This document shows positions 1-9,308 of a DNA stretch of 64,000 bases, piece after piece (positions within the stretch are counted from its first letter, which is position 1; each line of letters opens with the position of its first letter). The translations under genes were made by a program, and so were the position numbers. Origin of the DNA: Pseudoalteromonas piscicida (GTDB lineage: Bacteria > Pseudomonadota > Gammaproteobacteria > Enterobacterales > Alteromonadaceae); assembly GCF_002208135.1 (NCBI RefSeq), contig NZ_CP021647.1, forward strand, positions 685,501 through 749,500, in the 5' to 3' direction. Below the pieces are notes generated by a model. That model was not told the origin of the DNA. It worked only from the letters and a program-made list of their open reading frames with translations, and made no database searches.

Positions 1-40
1 ATTCTTTATCGTCTTCTATTAGGACTAACTCGGCTACCAC
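1..40 (-). CDS. Response regulator, N-terminal fragment (cut by window edge)
   Basis: Only the first 13 codons are inside the window. Read on the minus strand from a GTG at 40, they give a start typical of OmpR-type receiver domains: a beta-1 strand followed by an acidic pair (LVLIEDD). A TAGGAG ribosome site lies 5 bases upstream and overlaps the stop of the DUF3019 gene, so the two are translationally close. DUF3019 and MipA genes are often found beside two-component systems, which fits. The family call rests on very few residues. A sensor kinase probably follows outside the window. Confidence 0.55.
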   Translation of the reverse strand, partial: MVAELVLIEDDKE

Positions 41-48
41 AACTACTC

Positions 49-420
49 CTAGAAAAGTCGCCAACGCACGGCGTTACTTTTTTGTTGTTTAAACACCCAA
101 GCATATTGCAGCGCATGGCTTGCGAGAATATCCTTGTGATCTTCTAAGGTAATGAGCAAATCTTTCTCAACTAAAATCTCGCCTTGCCAACTCGCGGTTT
201 TTTGCTGCTGCCAACAAACCAGCTCTTTTTCATCGGCATGGAGACAAAAGTTACCGGCCACAGAGGTTTGCCAGGTCACTGAGAGGTCGATAAAACATTG
301 CTGACCTTGTTCGAGCGCAACACATTGCCCTGGTTTTACGGTCCATACGGGGACGTTAATTTCTTCTTTCGCTTGAGTTTGCATTGCCAGTAGCGCTAAG
401 CCAAATAGTCGTTTTTTCAT
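49..420 (-). CDS. DUF3019 family secreted protein
   Basis: A 123-residue protein. The ATG at 420 is preferred over longer in-frame starts because GGAGC lies just upstream and the protein then begins with a short signal peptide (MKKRLFGLALLAMQTQA). The mature part has four cysteines, a run of alternating hydrophobic/polar strands and a conserved-looking C-terminal WRLF, as in DUF3019 proteins. Its function is unknown. It is the middle gene of a minus-strand set (MipA-like, this gene, response regulator), which suggests an envelope-stress or antimicrobial-sensing unit. Family assignment is from recognition, not from a search. Confidence 0.7.
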   Translation of the reverse strand: MKKRLFGLALLAMQTQAKEEINVPVWTVKPGQCVALEQGQQCFIDLSVTWQTSVAGNFCLHADEKELVCWQQQKTASWQGEILVEKDLLITLEDHKDILASHALQYAWVFKQQKSNAVRWRLF

Positions 421-430
421 ATTTAGCTCC

Positions 431-1221
431 TCAAAAAACGTAGCTAAGTGACAAGCCAATGCTTTCACCATGCTCAATTCTATCGTTAAAACTGACAATT
501 GCTTTGGTGATAGGACTATCCATAATACCTGATGCATATTTGGTGTAGCTGACGTGGCCATCGACTATCCAATTTTCTGTTAAAGCGCGTGAAAATCCGA
601 GCTTTACCCCAAGATTAGCCCCGCCTTTGGCATCGTAACCTTTAAATGGTGCGCCACCGTAGTAATAATCTAACATGGCCGAGTTTCGGTATTGTGCACC
701 GACTGCGCTATAAAAGTGCCAGTTTTTGTATTGCCAGGGTTTAGAGATCCATAATGAAGCGTAGCTACCATCTGAATAATCAGAGTTAATCACTTTTGGT
801 GCAAAAATAGCTCTAATTTGTAAGCCAAATACATCCCCTGTAGCTCTTACCCCAAGATAAGACGAAGTGTTTAGCTCATAGCGAGTCCCGCCAAAACGGT
901 AATTTATTCGCCATGAGCGGTTGAGAGTAGGGCATCAAATTCCCAATTTTCTGTTTCATAAAACTGATAACCGAGTGCAAGTGCTGGGTCAAACTTCTCA
1001 GCGCGGCCCGGAAACTCGATAAATAGACCATTACTAAAATAGTAGGCACCATGTACAGTGGGCGAAAGCGAGGTCTCGGCATTATTGTAAATATCGCTGT
1101 TGTAATTTATCCCGTAACCAATGGCCAAATAGCCGTGACCTTCTTTTTTTGCGTCAGTGCTTTTGGCCTGCGCTGTACTTGCGGCCATAAGTGAGGCTGC
1201 AATCAATAAATGTGTTTTCAT
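431..1221 (-). pseudogene. MipA/OmpV family outer-membrane protein, frameshifted
   Basis: Two minus-strand reading frames make one MipA/OmpV-type beta-barrel. Codons from ATG 1221 give a signal peptide (cleavage after STAQA) and the first strands, ending in a stop near 904. The other frame resumes with NYRFGGTRYEL and runs to a terminal aromatic (SYVF) at 431. The join needs one extra base near 900-912, consistent with loss of one A from a short A run. MipA/OmpV proteins are scaffold or porin-like proteins of the outer membrane. The downstream DUF3019 gene starts 10 bases after its stop. It is either a true pseudogene or a sequencing error. Confidence 0.75.
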
Positions 1222-1280
1222 AGCAATTACTATTAGTTATTAATTTGCTAGTTACTGTAGTGAGTGTAAGCGAGTATAGC

Positions 1281-1316
1281 TGTATCGACTTTCTGCAAGT
1301 TGTATCGAATTGTATC
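1281..1316. promoter_or_regulatory. Phased TGTATC direct repeats upstream of the mipA-like gene
   Basis: The hexamer TGTATC occurs at 1281, 1301 and 1311, that is on one face of the helix at exact 10-bp steps. It lies 60-95 bases upstream of the mipA-like ATG. Phased direct repeats of this kind are typical of OmpR-class response regulator sites, and such a regulator appears to be encoded at 1-40. Assignment as its operator is inference. Confidence 0.4.
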
Positions 1317-1467
1317 AAGCTTGTTCTGGCTTTCCATAATGGTCTGACATTATGCATGAAAATAAAGGAAGTCGTTACTGTTTGATACATTTTGAAAAAG
1401 TCAGAGACAGCATGGCGTACATACCTTAGTTATTGTTTTATTACTTAAACGAAACGAGGTATTTCTC

Positions 1468-2625
1468 ATGAGAACACTAAAACTGGTCACATTATTGTGT
1501 GGTGGACTGTCGTTATTTGGCTGTAATGATAGTCAGTCGACGTCGAATGATAACCCGAACCCTGTATCTCCTTCTGTTGCGGTAGTTGATTTTCAAGGAA
1601 TGCTTGAACAAAGTGTTGAAGCGGGTATTCCTGGTATTGTGCTTTATATCGATTCACCTTCAATTCAATTTCAAGGTGCTGCAGGGTTAGCAGATAAAGA
1701 AAACACGATACCCATGACCACGGACGCAAGGATCCCAAATGGCAGTGCGGGGAAAAAAGTAACTGCGCTCTTAATGGCGATGTTACATGAACAACAGTTA
1801 TTAGATCTAGATGCACCGATAAGTGATTATTTGTCTGACGAACTTTTACAACAGATAGAAAACAGTGACGAAATGTATGTTCGACAGTTACTCAATCATA
1901 CGGCTGGATTATATGATTATCTCAATGATGCTAACGGTGAATTTTTTGCTGCAGTATTACAACAGCCAGACTTAATAAAAACGGATAGCTTTGCACTGCA
2001 GTTTGCCCTCAATCAAGAAGCCAATTTCAAACCCGGAGCTGCGTGGAAATATTCTAATACCGGGTATTTATTGGCGGGCCTAATTATGGATAAAGTTTTG
2101 GGGGAGCATCACTCAAAGGCGATGCGTGAGTATATCTTTGAACCATTTGGCTTAAGTAGTATGAGTTATGGAGGAATCGAAAAGGCGTTTGGTGAAATTG
2201 CATCAGGGTACTTTGTTGATGATGAGGGCAATGAAATTAATACGCAGCCTTACTATGCCAATATTGGTGTGGCTGATGCACCGATTGTATCGACGGCTAA
2301 GGACCTTGGTGACTTATTTAAAATCATGATAACGAGCCCAGATATTCCCGCTAAGGTGCGTGAGCAATTGCTAGGAGAATCTGTATGGGTGGATACTGAT
2401 GTCACCGGACAGCAATACAGCATGGGTATCTTTAGTGAGCAAGTCGGAAATAAACCTGTTTATCATCATAACGGTGCAGAGCTTGGGTATGCGACGTTAA
2501 ATTGGTATCTGCCGTCAGAAAACATGGTTATGAGCGCAATTATTAATTGCCAAGGCTACAATCAATGCAATACAGAGATTGATAAAATCTCGGATAAGTT
2601 ACGCGATACACTTTTTGGTTTGTAA
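1468..2625 (+). CDS. Serine hydrolase lipoprotein, class C beta-lactamase fold
   Basis: 385 residues starting at ATG 1468 with GAGG upstream. A lipoprotein signal ends at Cys19 (LFGC), so it should be a periplasmic or outer-membrane lipoprotein. Motifs of the beta-lactamase/DD-peptidase superfamily are in order: SAGK at residues 93-96 (nucleophile Ser93, Lys96), YSN at 195-197, and an HHNGAELGY motif near the C-terminus replacing KTG. Such proteins act as D-amino-acid peptidases, esterases or DD-peptidases. The substrate cannot be read from sequence. It converges on the TonB receptor gene and shares a hairpin with it, so a functional link to that receptor is only possible. Confidence 0.85.
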   Translation: MRTLKLVTLLCGGLSLFGCNDSQSTSNDNPNPVSPSVAVVDFQGMLEQSVEAGIPGIVLYIDSPSIQFQGAAGLADKENTIPMTTDARIPNGSAGKKVTALLMAMLHEQQLLDLDAPISDYLSDELLQQIENSDEMYVRQLLNHTAGLYDYLNDANGEFFAAVLQQPDLIKTDSFALQFALNQEANFKPGAAWKYSNTGYLLAGLIMDKVLGEHHSKAMREYIFEPFGLSSMSYGGIEKAFGEIASGYFVDDEGNEINTQPYYANIGVADAPIVSTAKDLGDLFKIMITSPDIPAKVREQLLGESVWVDTDVTGQQYSMGIFSEQVGNKPVYHHNGAELGYATLNWYLPSENMVMSAIINCQGYNQCNTEIDKISDKLRDTLFGL

Positions 2626-2630
2626 AGATA

Positions 2631-2654
2631 AGGGGCTACTCAGTGGTAGCCCCT
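2631..2654. terminator. Bidirectional hairpin between convergent genes
   Basis: Perfect 9-bp stem AGGGGCTAC/GTAGCCCCT with a 6-base loop, placed between the stops of the serine hydrolase and the TonB receptor. The U tracts are weak on both sides. Confidence 0.6.
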
Positions 2655-2671
2655 CGAATCAATGCATAAGT

Positions 2672-5600
2672 CTAAAACTGGTATTTTGCTCCAATAAACG
2701 CAAAACGGCCAACACCTGAGCCATAGGCGCTATCAAAATTACCTGTACCGCCGACGATGAACGGACCTTTTTCGTCGAACAGGTTATTCACACCACCATA
2801 AACAGAGAGAGTGCGATTATCGCCTAGCTCCATGCTGTAGTTTACCGTTAAGCTATGAGTCGTTACTGATGGCAGTGCACCTTGCCATAGCGGCTCAGGA
2901 TTTGCGATACAGGTTGTCTCACCTGTAGCACAGCGCTCGTTATTTTTCTCGATAGCAGTTTGCCAGTCTTCATATCTAGAGCGGCTTGCTTCCACTGCGC
3001 CTTTATATTTTGTGCTCCAACGTACACGCCAATCATTCTTATACCAAGTCAGTGAAATAGCGCCTTTGTCTTCAAAGATATCCGTGCTGAGGTAGCCTTC
3101 GTATAGGTCTTCGTATTGTCCATCAGGACCCGTACTGGTGATTGAGTATTCGATCACGTGTGTCCAATCGGCTTTTACCTTAAAGCTACCGTAATCGCTA
3201 GCGTCATACACATATTCTAATGCGATATCGTAACCTTTAGTACGGATCTCATCGGTATTGATAACACGTTGATTGACTTCATAAATCTGCCCTTCTTCAT
3301 CGCGTTTAATATCACGACAAAACTCGTTATTGTCACCGAATTCCATAGATGAAGCGTAACAGAACTTAATGATGTCTTCGTTAGCCAGTGAGCTCACCGC
3401 ATCATCAATTTGAATGTCGTAGTAATCAAGCGCAATTCTAAAATCCGGTGCAAAGGAAGGCGCTAAAGATAAACCAATAGTAATGGTATCTGCTGTTTCC
3501 TCAAACAGCTCGCTATTCCCTGAGTTGGGTGAATAGCCGTTATTTTCGTCTTCAAAAGTGCCTTCTGCGGCAATAGCGGCTTGTATTCCCGCATCTTTAC
3601 GGCAGTTGTCGTGGCCAGCACCTGTTGACGTTGCAGTAACACCATCACAGATATCATCAAAGCTATCATAGTCACCACGAGGTGGAGACATCAGCTCCGT
3701 TATTGTCGGTGCTCTCATGGCTCGAGCCCAGTTAGCGCGAATGGAGTAACCTTCTATTGGTTCGTAAATAAAGCCAGCCTTGTAGCTTTGGATTAACCCC
3801 GTATTTGCCCAGCTGTAATCTGCGATACGAGCAGAGACCTCGGCGCTAAGCAATTTTGCCATCGGCGCGTCTTTTAATAGTGGTAACGACAGCTCACCGA
3901 AGATTTCACGAACGCTTACATCGCCTTCAAATGTGGGCACATAGTTAAACGTTACGCCGCCATTTGGCACGTTGGTCGATACGCTCTGTGTGTCTTTTCT
4001 GTATTCAAAACCAAAGGCTGAAGCAACGGCACCTGCCGGGAGCTCAAATAAATCACCGGTAACAAATCCAGATACCGTTACCTGATCAATATCAGTTGTG
4101 ATGGAAGGATTAGCGCGAATATAGTCTGCCGCTTCAGATGTGATTGAGCCTTCGCCGAACAAATTAATTGGTACACAGCCTTCGGCACGGGCTTGCTCGT
4201 CTTTACATTGAATCGTACCATCAGCTAGGCGCTCAGCATTTAGCGCCTGTTTGACTCGAGCAACGTAAATTTCGTTACTGCGGGTTTGTTCTTGCTTAAA
4301 TTTGCCGTAGCCAACAGAAACATCCCACTCCCAGTCATCCCAAATATAACCACGTAGACCACCCCAAGATCTGATAGTGGTTCTTTCATTGCTATTGATG
4401 ATATTACCTACTTCGGTAAAGAGTCTATCCCACTTTACGCCTTTTGAGCTTGCCTCTGCACGAATCGCCTCCGGCATATATGGGTTGTCGTAGGGTATAC
4501 GACCCATACAGTCTGAACCAAATTGGTTGGTGCTTGGGTCATAGGTAACAATCGCATCGCATTCATCTTCGCTTTCAGGTGACTTTACATTACGAGAGGT
4601 ATTACGGCTGTATTGCAGTTGGAAGTAAGCTTCTGTACCAGAATCAAATTCGTACTCTGTTTTTACTGCCGCGGAGAGATCTTTGTCAGGCACCTTAAGC
4701 ATAGTAAACTGGTTGAAATCGATACCGTGAAGTTCTTCTTGCCAATCATCTCTTAAGGTGGTGCCGTCATACCAAAAGCCCGAATTTGGTTTGGCACTGC
4801 TCGTCTCATCAAATACACCACCAGGAATTGAGTCGCTCAGACTAGTCCACTGCGATTTATCAATGTCTCTCATGCAATGAAAGGCACTTTTTGTATCAGG
4901 ATCGTAGTTTGCTGTGAGCATCACGTTACACATACGTTCGTCATCATAGTCCCAGCTATCTTGTTGCTGTGCACGCTTTCTATCCCAATAGCTTAGTCCT
5001 TTTTCTTCGTCGTAAGTAGCACTGACAAATAAGTAGCCTTTACCATTATCGTAAGTCGTACCATAATCAGCATTTACCGTATATTCACGAGCACCACCTT
5101 CAGTACTTTCACCACCTCGGGCACTAAATGTTGCCCCTTCTTGGTCTTGCTGAGTAATGATGTTCACAACACCTGCAACTGCATCAGAGCCATAAGCCGC
5201 TGACGCACCACCGGTAATGATTTCAACTCGCTCAACCATACCTTTGGGGATGGTTGATAGGCTAACGTAGTTGCCTGAATAGCTGTTTGATACCACCCTT
5301 CTGCCATCGATCAAAGTTAGCGTCCTACTGACACCCAATTCGCGTAAGTCGATAGTTGAAAGTCCGGTATTTTGAACACTACTTTGCGAGTTACCATTGC
5401 CCGTTCCTTCGCTGACTTGAGGCATTTCTTCAAAGAGAATATCAGAAAGCGAACCGAAGCCTGCATCATTGAGCGATTCTGCTCCCATCGTGGCGATAGG
5501 AGTAGGCACCGAAAAGCTATCACGCTTGATACGAGAGCCGGTAACGACGATTTTTTCTAGTGATTTATCTTCACCTTGCGTTTTAACTACCGAATTACTT

Positions 5601-5707
5601 TGTTCAACTTGTTGACGGTCGATTTGTTGTTCTTCTGCAGTTGCTGTATTGCTACATGCGAGCGCAATAGACAGGGCGAGTAATTTAATATTATTGTTAG
5701 GTGACAC
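2672..5707 (-). CDS. TonB-dependent outer-membrane receptor, 1011 aa
   Basis: Signal peptide (cleavage after ATA, about residue 24), TonB-box-like EKIVVTGSRI around residue 51, then a plug domain with IDGRRV and the typical VERVEIITGGASAAYGSDAVAGVVNII segment. A long C-terminal barrel ends in aromatic Phe (GAKYQF). The style (GSRIKR, EEMPQVSEG) resembles large receptors common in Alteromonadales that are usually linked to peptide or glycan uptake. There is no STN domain, so it is unlikely to signal through a FecR protein. The divergent gene at 6048 is a membrane wHTH regulator and is the likely controller. Substrate unknown. Confidence 0.9.
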   Translation of the reverse strand: MSPNNNIKLLALSIALACSNTATAEEQQIDRQQVEQSNSVVKTQGEDKSLEKIVVTGSRIKRDSFSVPTPIATMGAESLNDAGFGSLSDILFEEMPQVSEGTGNGNSQSSVQNTGLSTIDLRELGVSRTLTLIDGRRVVSNSYSGNYVSLSTIPKGMVERVEIITGGASAAYGSDAVAGVVNIITQQDQEGATFSARGGESTEGGAREYTVNADYGTTYDNGKGYLFVSATYDEEKGLSYWDRKRAQQQDSWDYDDERMCNVMLTANYDPDTKSAFHCMRDIDKSQWTSLSDSIPGGVFDETSSAKPNSGFWYDGTTLRDDWQEELHGIDFNQFTMLKVPDKDLSAAVKTEYEFDSGTEAYFQLQYSRNTSRNVKSPESEDECDAIVTYDPSTNQFGSDCMGRIPYDNPYMPEAIRAEASSKGVKWDRLFTEVGNIINSNERTTIRSWGGLRGYIWDDWEWDVSVGYGKFKQEQTRSNEIYVARVKQALNAERLADGTIQCKDEQARAEGCVPINLFGEGSITSEAADYIRANPSITTDIDQVTVSGFVTGDLFELPAGAVASAFGFEYRKDTQSVSTNVPNGGVTFNYVPTFEGDVSVREIFGELSLPLLKDAPMAKLLSAEVSARIADYSWANTGLIQSYKAGFIYEPIEGYSIRANWARAMRAPTITELMSPPRGDYDSFDDICDGVTATSTGAGHDNCRKDAGIQAAIAAEGTFEDENNGYSPNSGNSELFEETADTITIGLSLAPSFAPDFRIALDYYDIQIDDAVSSLANEDIIKFCYASSMEFGDNNEFCRDIKRDEEGQIYEVNQRVINTDEIRTKGYDIALEYVYDASDYGSFKVKADWTHVIEYSITSTGPDGQYEDLYEGYLSTDIFEDKGAISLTWYKNDWRVRWSTKYKGAVEASRSRYEDWQTAIEKNNERCATGETTCIANPEPLWQGALPSVTTHSLTVNYSMELGDNRTLSVYGGVNNLFDEKGPFIVGGTGNFDSAYGSGVGRFAFIGAKYQF

Positions 5708-6047
5708 GGGAGTCCCTCTTTATTAATTTCTGATTGTTGTTTATTTATTAGATAGTTAGGGCTTGTTGAAAGAAGCACATGTTCTGCTGCCTAATTCAGC
5801 AACAGAAGCACTGCACCTCATTTTACCCATTGTGACCGTCACTATTATTCATGCAACGAATTGGATATCTATTCTTTGACGTTTTTAACTCTATTTAATA
5901 TCTATTTAAAAATAAGTTTATAATTCAATGTCTTATTGTTTATTTTTTGAAGTGTAGTATTGTTGCCATGATGTTTGTCGCGTTAGTTTTGTCTTTTGGT
6001 CGCTAATTTAGGTATGATTTACATCGTGTTTACTCATGGTTGGAAAA
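5708..6047. promoter_or_regulatory. Divergent promoter region, receptor / CadC-like regulator
   Basis: 340 bases without a gene, strongly AT-rich, between divergent starts. It must hold both promoters. I see no strong palindrome, only a weak CTG-rich inverted repeat near 5780-5810. Confidence 0.45.
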
Positions 6048-8117
6048 ATGCAGCACAGTGCGACTTATCAGTTATTAGATGTCAAAATTGATCCTGTTGG
6101 ACATATTCTGTCCAGTGCAGGGCAGGTGTGTTGCGTCCAGCCTAAATTTATCGAAGTGTTGACAGTATTGGCGCTTGCTTACCCAAGTGTGGTTACCCGA
6201 GAGGAAATCATTGAGCAGGTTTGGGGAGGGAATCTATTTGTTGGAGAGAAAGCGCTAACTAATGCAATTTGGCATCTTCGCAAAACTTTTAAAACCCTAC
6301 TTGCAACCAACGAGGAAAAAAGTGGTATTGCAGATCTCGAAGTAATCGAAACCATAAGAAAGTCCGGATACCGATTAAAAGTACAGCCAACCTTTCTCGA
6401 TACCAAGACTACGCTCAGTAAATCTAGTGAGAAAAATTTACCTTTTAAAATTAAAGTGATAGGTGCTATTGCTACACTATTAATTCTATTCAGTGTCTTG
6501 CTATATTTTCTAGTTGAACAGTCCAGTTATCAACTCGAAGGGCTGACTGATTACCCAGGACGTGAGCTCTTTCCTAGTGTCTCTCCGAATGAGGAGTACC
6601 TAGCGTTTGCGTGGCGCAAGTTTGGCAGTCATGCAGGATTATATTTAAAAAATCTAACGCGTCCCGATGAACCCCTTGAGGTATTAGTCGATGGCCCTGG
6701 GAATGTGTCGGTGTCAGTGTGGGGACGAGATAATCGCACGTTATTTTATATAGATAAGCGTTCCGAAGAATGTACGGTTAGGTCTTTGGATATAGTGACG
6801 AAAATACAATCAAATATAGCAAATTGTGTTGTAGATACGACAACCACCTTAAGCTATTCTAGTGAAAAAAATCTCCTTGGATTTATCGCGAAGCAAGGCC
6901 TCGCGGATGCTCCTAAAGTAACCTTGCTAAATTTAAACGATAAAACGGCGACAGAGTTAGGTTGTGAGCTGGACTGTGAAGGGAGCGAGCTGGAAAGTAT
7001 TGCGCTTTCTCCCGATGCCAAGCAAATCGCGATTAGTCGCAACCTATCAAACGGACTAGAAAATCTCTACTTGAAAAATCTTGATACCGGAAAGGAAGTT
7101 AAAATATTAAGTGGGCATGATGATTTACGCGGTGTGAGTTGGCATCCCACAGATGATTATTTGGTTGTATCAATGATTGAGCATGGCGCACGCAGTGCGT
7201 ATAGACTTTCACTTGAAGGTAAGATGTTAGGGGCACTGCCGTTTGATGGGTTAAGTTACCCGAGTTTTAGTCAATCAGGGCGTTTATATTTTCATGATTG
7301 GAACATTAATACTTCTATTATGAAGCTTGACCTTAACGCGCAAGTCGCCAGTTCACCCTTTCCCTTATTACAATCACAAACCAGCTTTCGTTATCCCAGT
7401 TATTCACCAGTGTCGAAGCGTTTACTGTTTGTGTCCAACCAATCAGGATTTGATGAAATTTGGATGTCTGATTTGGAAGGTGACCAGCGAATACAGTTGA
7501 CGGAGCTCCAGCTGCAAGCAATGCACCCAGCCTGGTCACCCGATGGCACTAAAGTGATTTTTACTACAAAGTCGCACCAAGGAAGCCAACTTCAGCTTTT
7601 AGATACGGTCACTAAACAAGTAACTGAACTGGAAACTGGGCTAAAGTATCACGGAAAACCCAGTTGGTCTCAAGACGGTAACTCAATTTATATTTCTGAT
7701 GAAAATAATGTCTTTCGCATTTTTCTTGAGTCAAGAAGTGCGCCGTTGAAGTTAACTGCGGGCACCACTGCGGTTGAATATAAGGGGAGGTTGTACGTAT
7801 ATAAAAGCGAATTGCAAGAGATGTGGTGTATGGAGCTGGCAACTGGAGCAGAGACGCTTTTATTTAAAAATGCCCACATGGCTTCTAGTGCAAGTTGGTC
7901 GGTGTCTGATTCTGGGCTCTATTATTTGTATGTTCAGCACGGAGATTTTCGCATTAGCTATTTTGACTTTGCCAGTAAAGCGCACAAAGATATTATCCGA
8001 GTTCCAGAGCGTAGCTTTAGCCGAAGTCGTGGGCTTGCATATATAGCAGAAAAACAATGGCTGCTATTTACCGGTTACGAAATCCCACAAGTGGATATAA
8101 AACGAATCGAAATGTAG
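6048..8117 (+). CDS. CadC-like transmembrane regulator with periplasmic beta-propeller
   Basis: About 689 residues. An N-terminal OmpR-type winged helix occupies roughly residues 5-115 (REEIIEQVW, recognition helix with NAIWHLRKTF, wing ending SGYRL). A single membrane segment follows (GAIATLLILFSVLLYFLV, about 150-168), then a periplasmic part of repeated PD40/TolB-type blades (FPSVSPNEEYLAF, HPAWSPDGTKVIF, KPSWSQDGNSIY). This is the one-component CadC architecture: periplasmic sensing coupled directly to DNA binding. An in-frame ATG at 6036 exists, but 6048 has GGTTGGAAAA upstream and is preferred. Its divergent neighbour is the TonB receptor, its probable target. Confidence 0.85.
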   Translation: MQHSATYQLLDVKIDPVGHILSSAGQVCCVQPKFIEVLTVLALAYPSVVTREEIIEQVWGGNLFVGEKALTNAIWHLRKTFKTLLATNEEKSGIADLEVIETIRKSGYRLKVQPTFLDTKTTLSKSSEKNLPFKIKVIGAIATLLILFSVLLYFLVEQSSYQLEGLTDYPGRELFPSVSPNEEYLAFAWRKFGSHAGLYLKNLTRPDEPLEVLVDGPGNVSVSVWGRDNRTLFYIDKRSEECTVRSLDIVTKIQSNIANCVVDTTTTLSYSSEKNLLGFIAKQGLADAPKVTLLNLNDKTATELGCELDCEGSELESIALSPDAKQIAISRNLSNGLENLYLKNLDTGKEVKILSGHDDLRGVSWHPTDDYLVVSMIEHGARSAYRLSLEGKMLGALPFDGLSYPSFSQSGRLYFHDWNINTSIMKLDLNAQVASSPFPLLQSQTSFRYPSYSPVSKRLLFVSNQSGFDEIWMSDLEGDQRIQLTELQLQAMHPAWSPDGTKVIFTTKSHQGSQLQLLDTVTKQVTELETGLKYHGKPSWSQDGNSIYISDENNVFRIFLESRSAPLKLTAGTTAVEYKGRLYVYKSELQEMWCMELATGAETLLFKNAHMASSASWSVSDSGLYYLYVQHGDFRISYFDFASKAHKDIIRVPERSFSRSRGLAYIAEKQWLLFTGYEIPQVDIKRIEM

Positions 8118-8147
8118 TCATGAGTCACAATTTCTCGACTATCATAA

Positions 8148-8187
8148 CCATAGGTTTGGATAAGAGATTAGCTATCCCAAGCTCAGG
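8148..8187. repeat. Relic of the CCTGAG element, reduced to its two ends
   Basis: About 40 bases made of the two ends of the 239-bp element described at 21613 and 35765, brought together: left CCATAGGTTTGGATAA, right TATCCCAAGCTCAGG. With flanking bases the arms pair at 15 of 19 positions. It lies between the regulator and the peroxiredoxin genes and may now work as a hairpin terminator. Confidence 0.55.
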
Positions 8188-8236
8188 TTATATAACAAAC
8201 TCAAGGCAGTTAGCCCTTAGATGAAGGATTTAAATA

Positions 8237-8710
8237 ATGATTGAAGTTGGACAAAAATTACCACAAGCCGAATTGAGTGAACTTACCGCTGACGGCATGG
8301 TTAATCACGAAGTAACAGCGTTATTCGCTGGTAAGAAAGTAGTGCTTTTTGCTGTTCCTGGTGCCTTCACACCAACTTGCTCTGCGTCTCATTTACCCGG
8401 TTTTGTCGTGAATGCAGATAAATTTGCAGAAAAAGGTGTTGATATCATCGCTTGTGTATCGGTAAACGATGCCTTTGTAATGAAAGCTTGGGGTGATGCG
8501 CAAAACGCAGAGGCAATTATGATGCTTGGAGATGGCGATGCAAGCTTTACCAAAGCGCTAGGACTTGAAATGGATACTGGCGCATTTGGCGGTGTGCGCT
8601 CGCAGCGTTACGCTATGATTATTGAAGACGGTGTCGTTACCACACTCAATGTAGAACAACCTAAGCAATTTGAAGTCAGTAAAGCTGATGTTATTTTAGA
8701 TGCTCTATGA
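8237..8710 (+). CDS. Prx5-type peroxiredoxin
   Basis: 157 residues, ATG 8237 with AAGGA upstream. Thioredoxin-fold peroxiredoxin of the Prx5/AhpE-like group: the active site PGAFTPTCS has the peroxidatic Cys48, with the usual Pro and Thr. A second cysteine in IIACVSVND may not be a resolving residue. It reduces hydrogen peroxide and organic hydroperoxides, typically with glutathione/glutaredoxin or thioredoxin as donor. Cytoplasmic (no signal). It stands alone, with its own promoter in the 120 bases upstream, which also contain the element relic. Confidence 0.92.
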   Translation: MIEVGQKLPQAELSELTADGMVNHEVTALFAGKKVVLFAVPGAFTPTCSASHLPGFVVNADKFAEKGVDIIACVSVNDAFVMKAWGDAQNAEAIMMLGDGDASFTKALGLEMDTGAFGGVRSQRYAMIIEDGVVTTLNVEQPKQFEVSKADVILDAL

Positions 8711-9239
8711 TTGTAAAATTAAGTGACCTGAAGTGCAGGTAAATAATACAAGTTCGCTTTGACTGGCCTAAAGGAGCTTGTCTGAGCGAATTGGTATGCA
8801 AAAGAACTACTATTTTTAATTTTAGAGACTAAGTCCTGGTAAGTGACGATAAATATGCGCTCTGTTTGGACCGAATGCCTCTTAGCTTTTTTAAGGTTGC
8901 ATGGGGCTAATTGATTTACAGGAATTTTTTCAGCGATGTCAGATGTCAATATGTGATGGTAAAATCAGCCAATCATTTTGACGAGTGTGGCTACGTTATA
9001 AAACACAATTTTATATCGTCCGCCGAACTTAACAAAATAAAGCGAGTCGTTTTAGCTTTTCATCGAGCGTAGTAGGCTGACAATAGTGACTTTGATCAAA
9101 ACAGAGCAGTAAATTCTGCCTTTACGGCACCAAAGTATCTAGGTGAGAAGCAACGGCTCGTTCTTTTTCAGTGTATTGCTTCTACTTCACTCGTGCCTCT
9201 AACTTCATCACTATTTGTGCATGTGTTCATGGATTTTTG
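8711..9239. other. Gene-free stretch
   Basis: About 530 bases with no convincing gene. A 76-codon minus-strand frame here has no ribosome site and low-complexity composition. No repeat or RNA gene recognised. Confidence 0.5.
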
Positions 9240-9271
9240 AAAAGGCCTCACTTCAGAAGCTAAGCCTTTTT
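9240..9271 (-). terminator. Terminator of the 9309 gene
   Basis: AAAAGGC/GCCTTTT stem (7 bp, 17-base loop) about 40 bases after the stop of the minus-strand gene ending at 9309. On the minus strand the stem ends in a T run. Confidence 0.5.
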
Positions 9272-9308
9272 ACATGATGATATTGCAAATCTTACGTGTT
9301 GTGAATGC

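Noticed and set aside
431..1221. Two separate small genes instead of one frameshifted porin-like gene
   Set aside because: The second frame has no start with a ribosome site, and the two halves join smoothly into one MipA/OmpV protein after adding one base.
8719..8949. 76-codon minus-strand frame after the peroxiredoxin
   Set aside because: No ribosome site and unremarkable composition; nothing supports translation.
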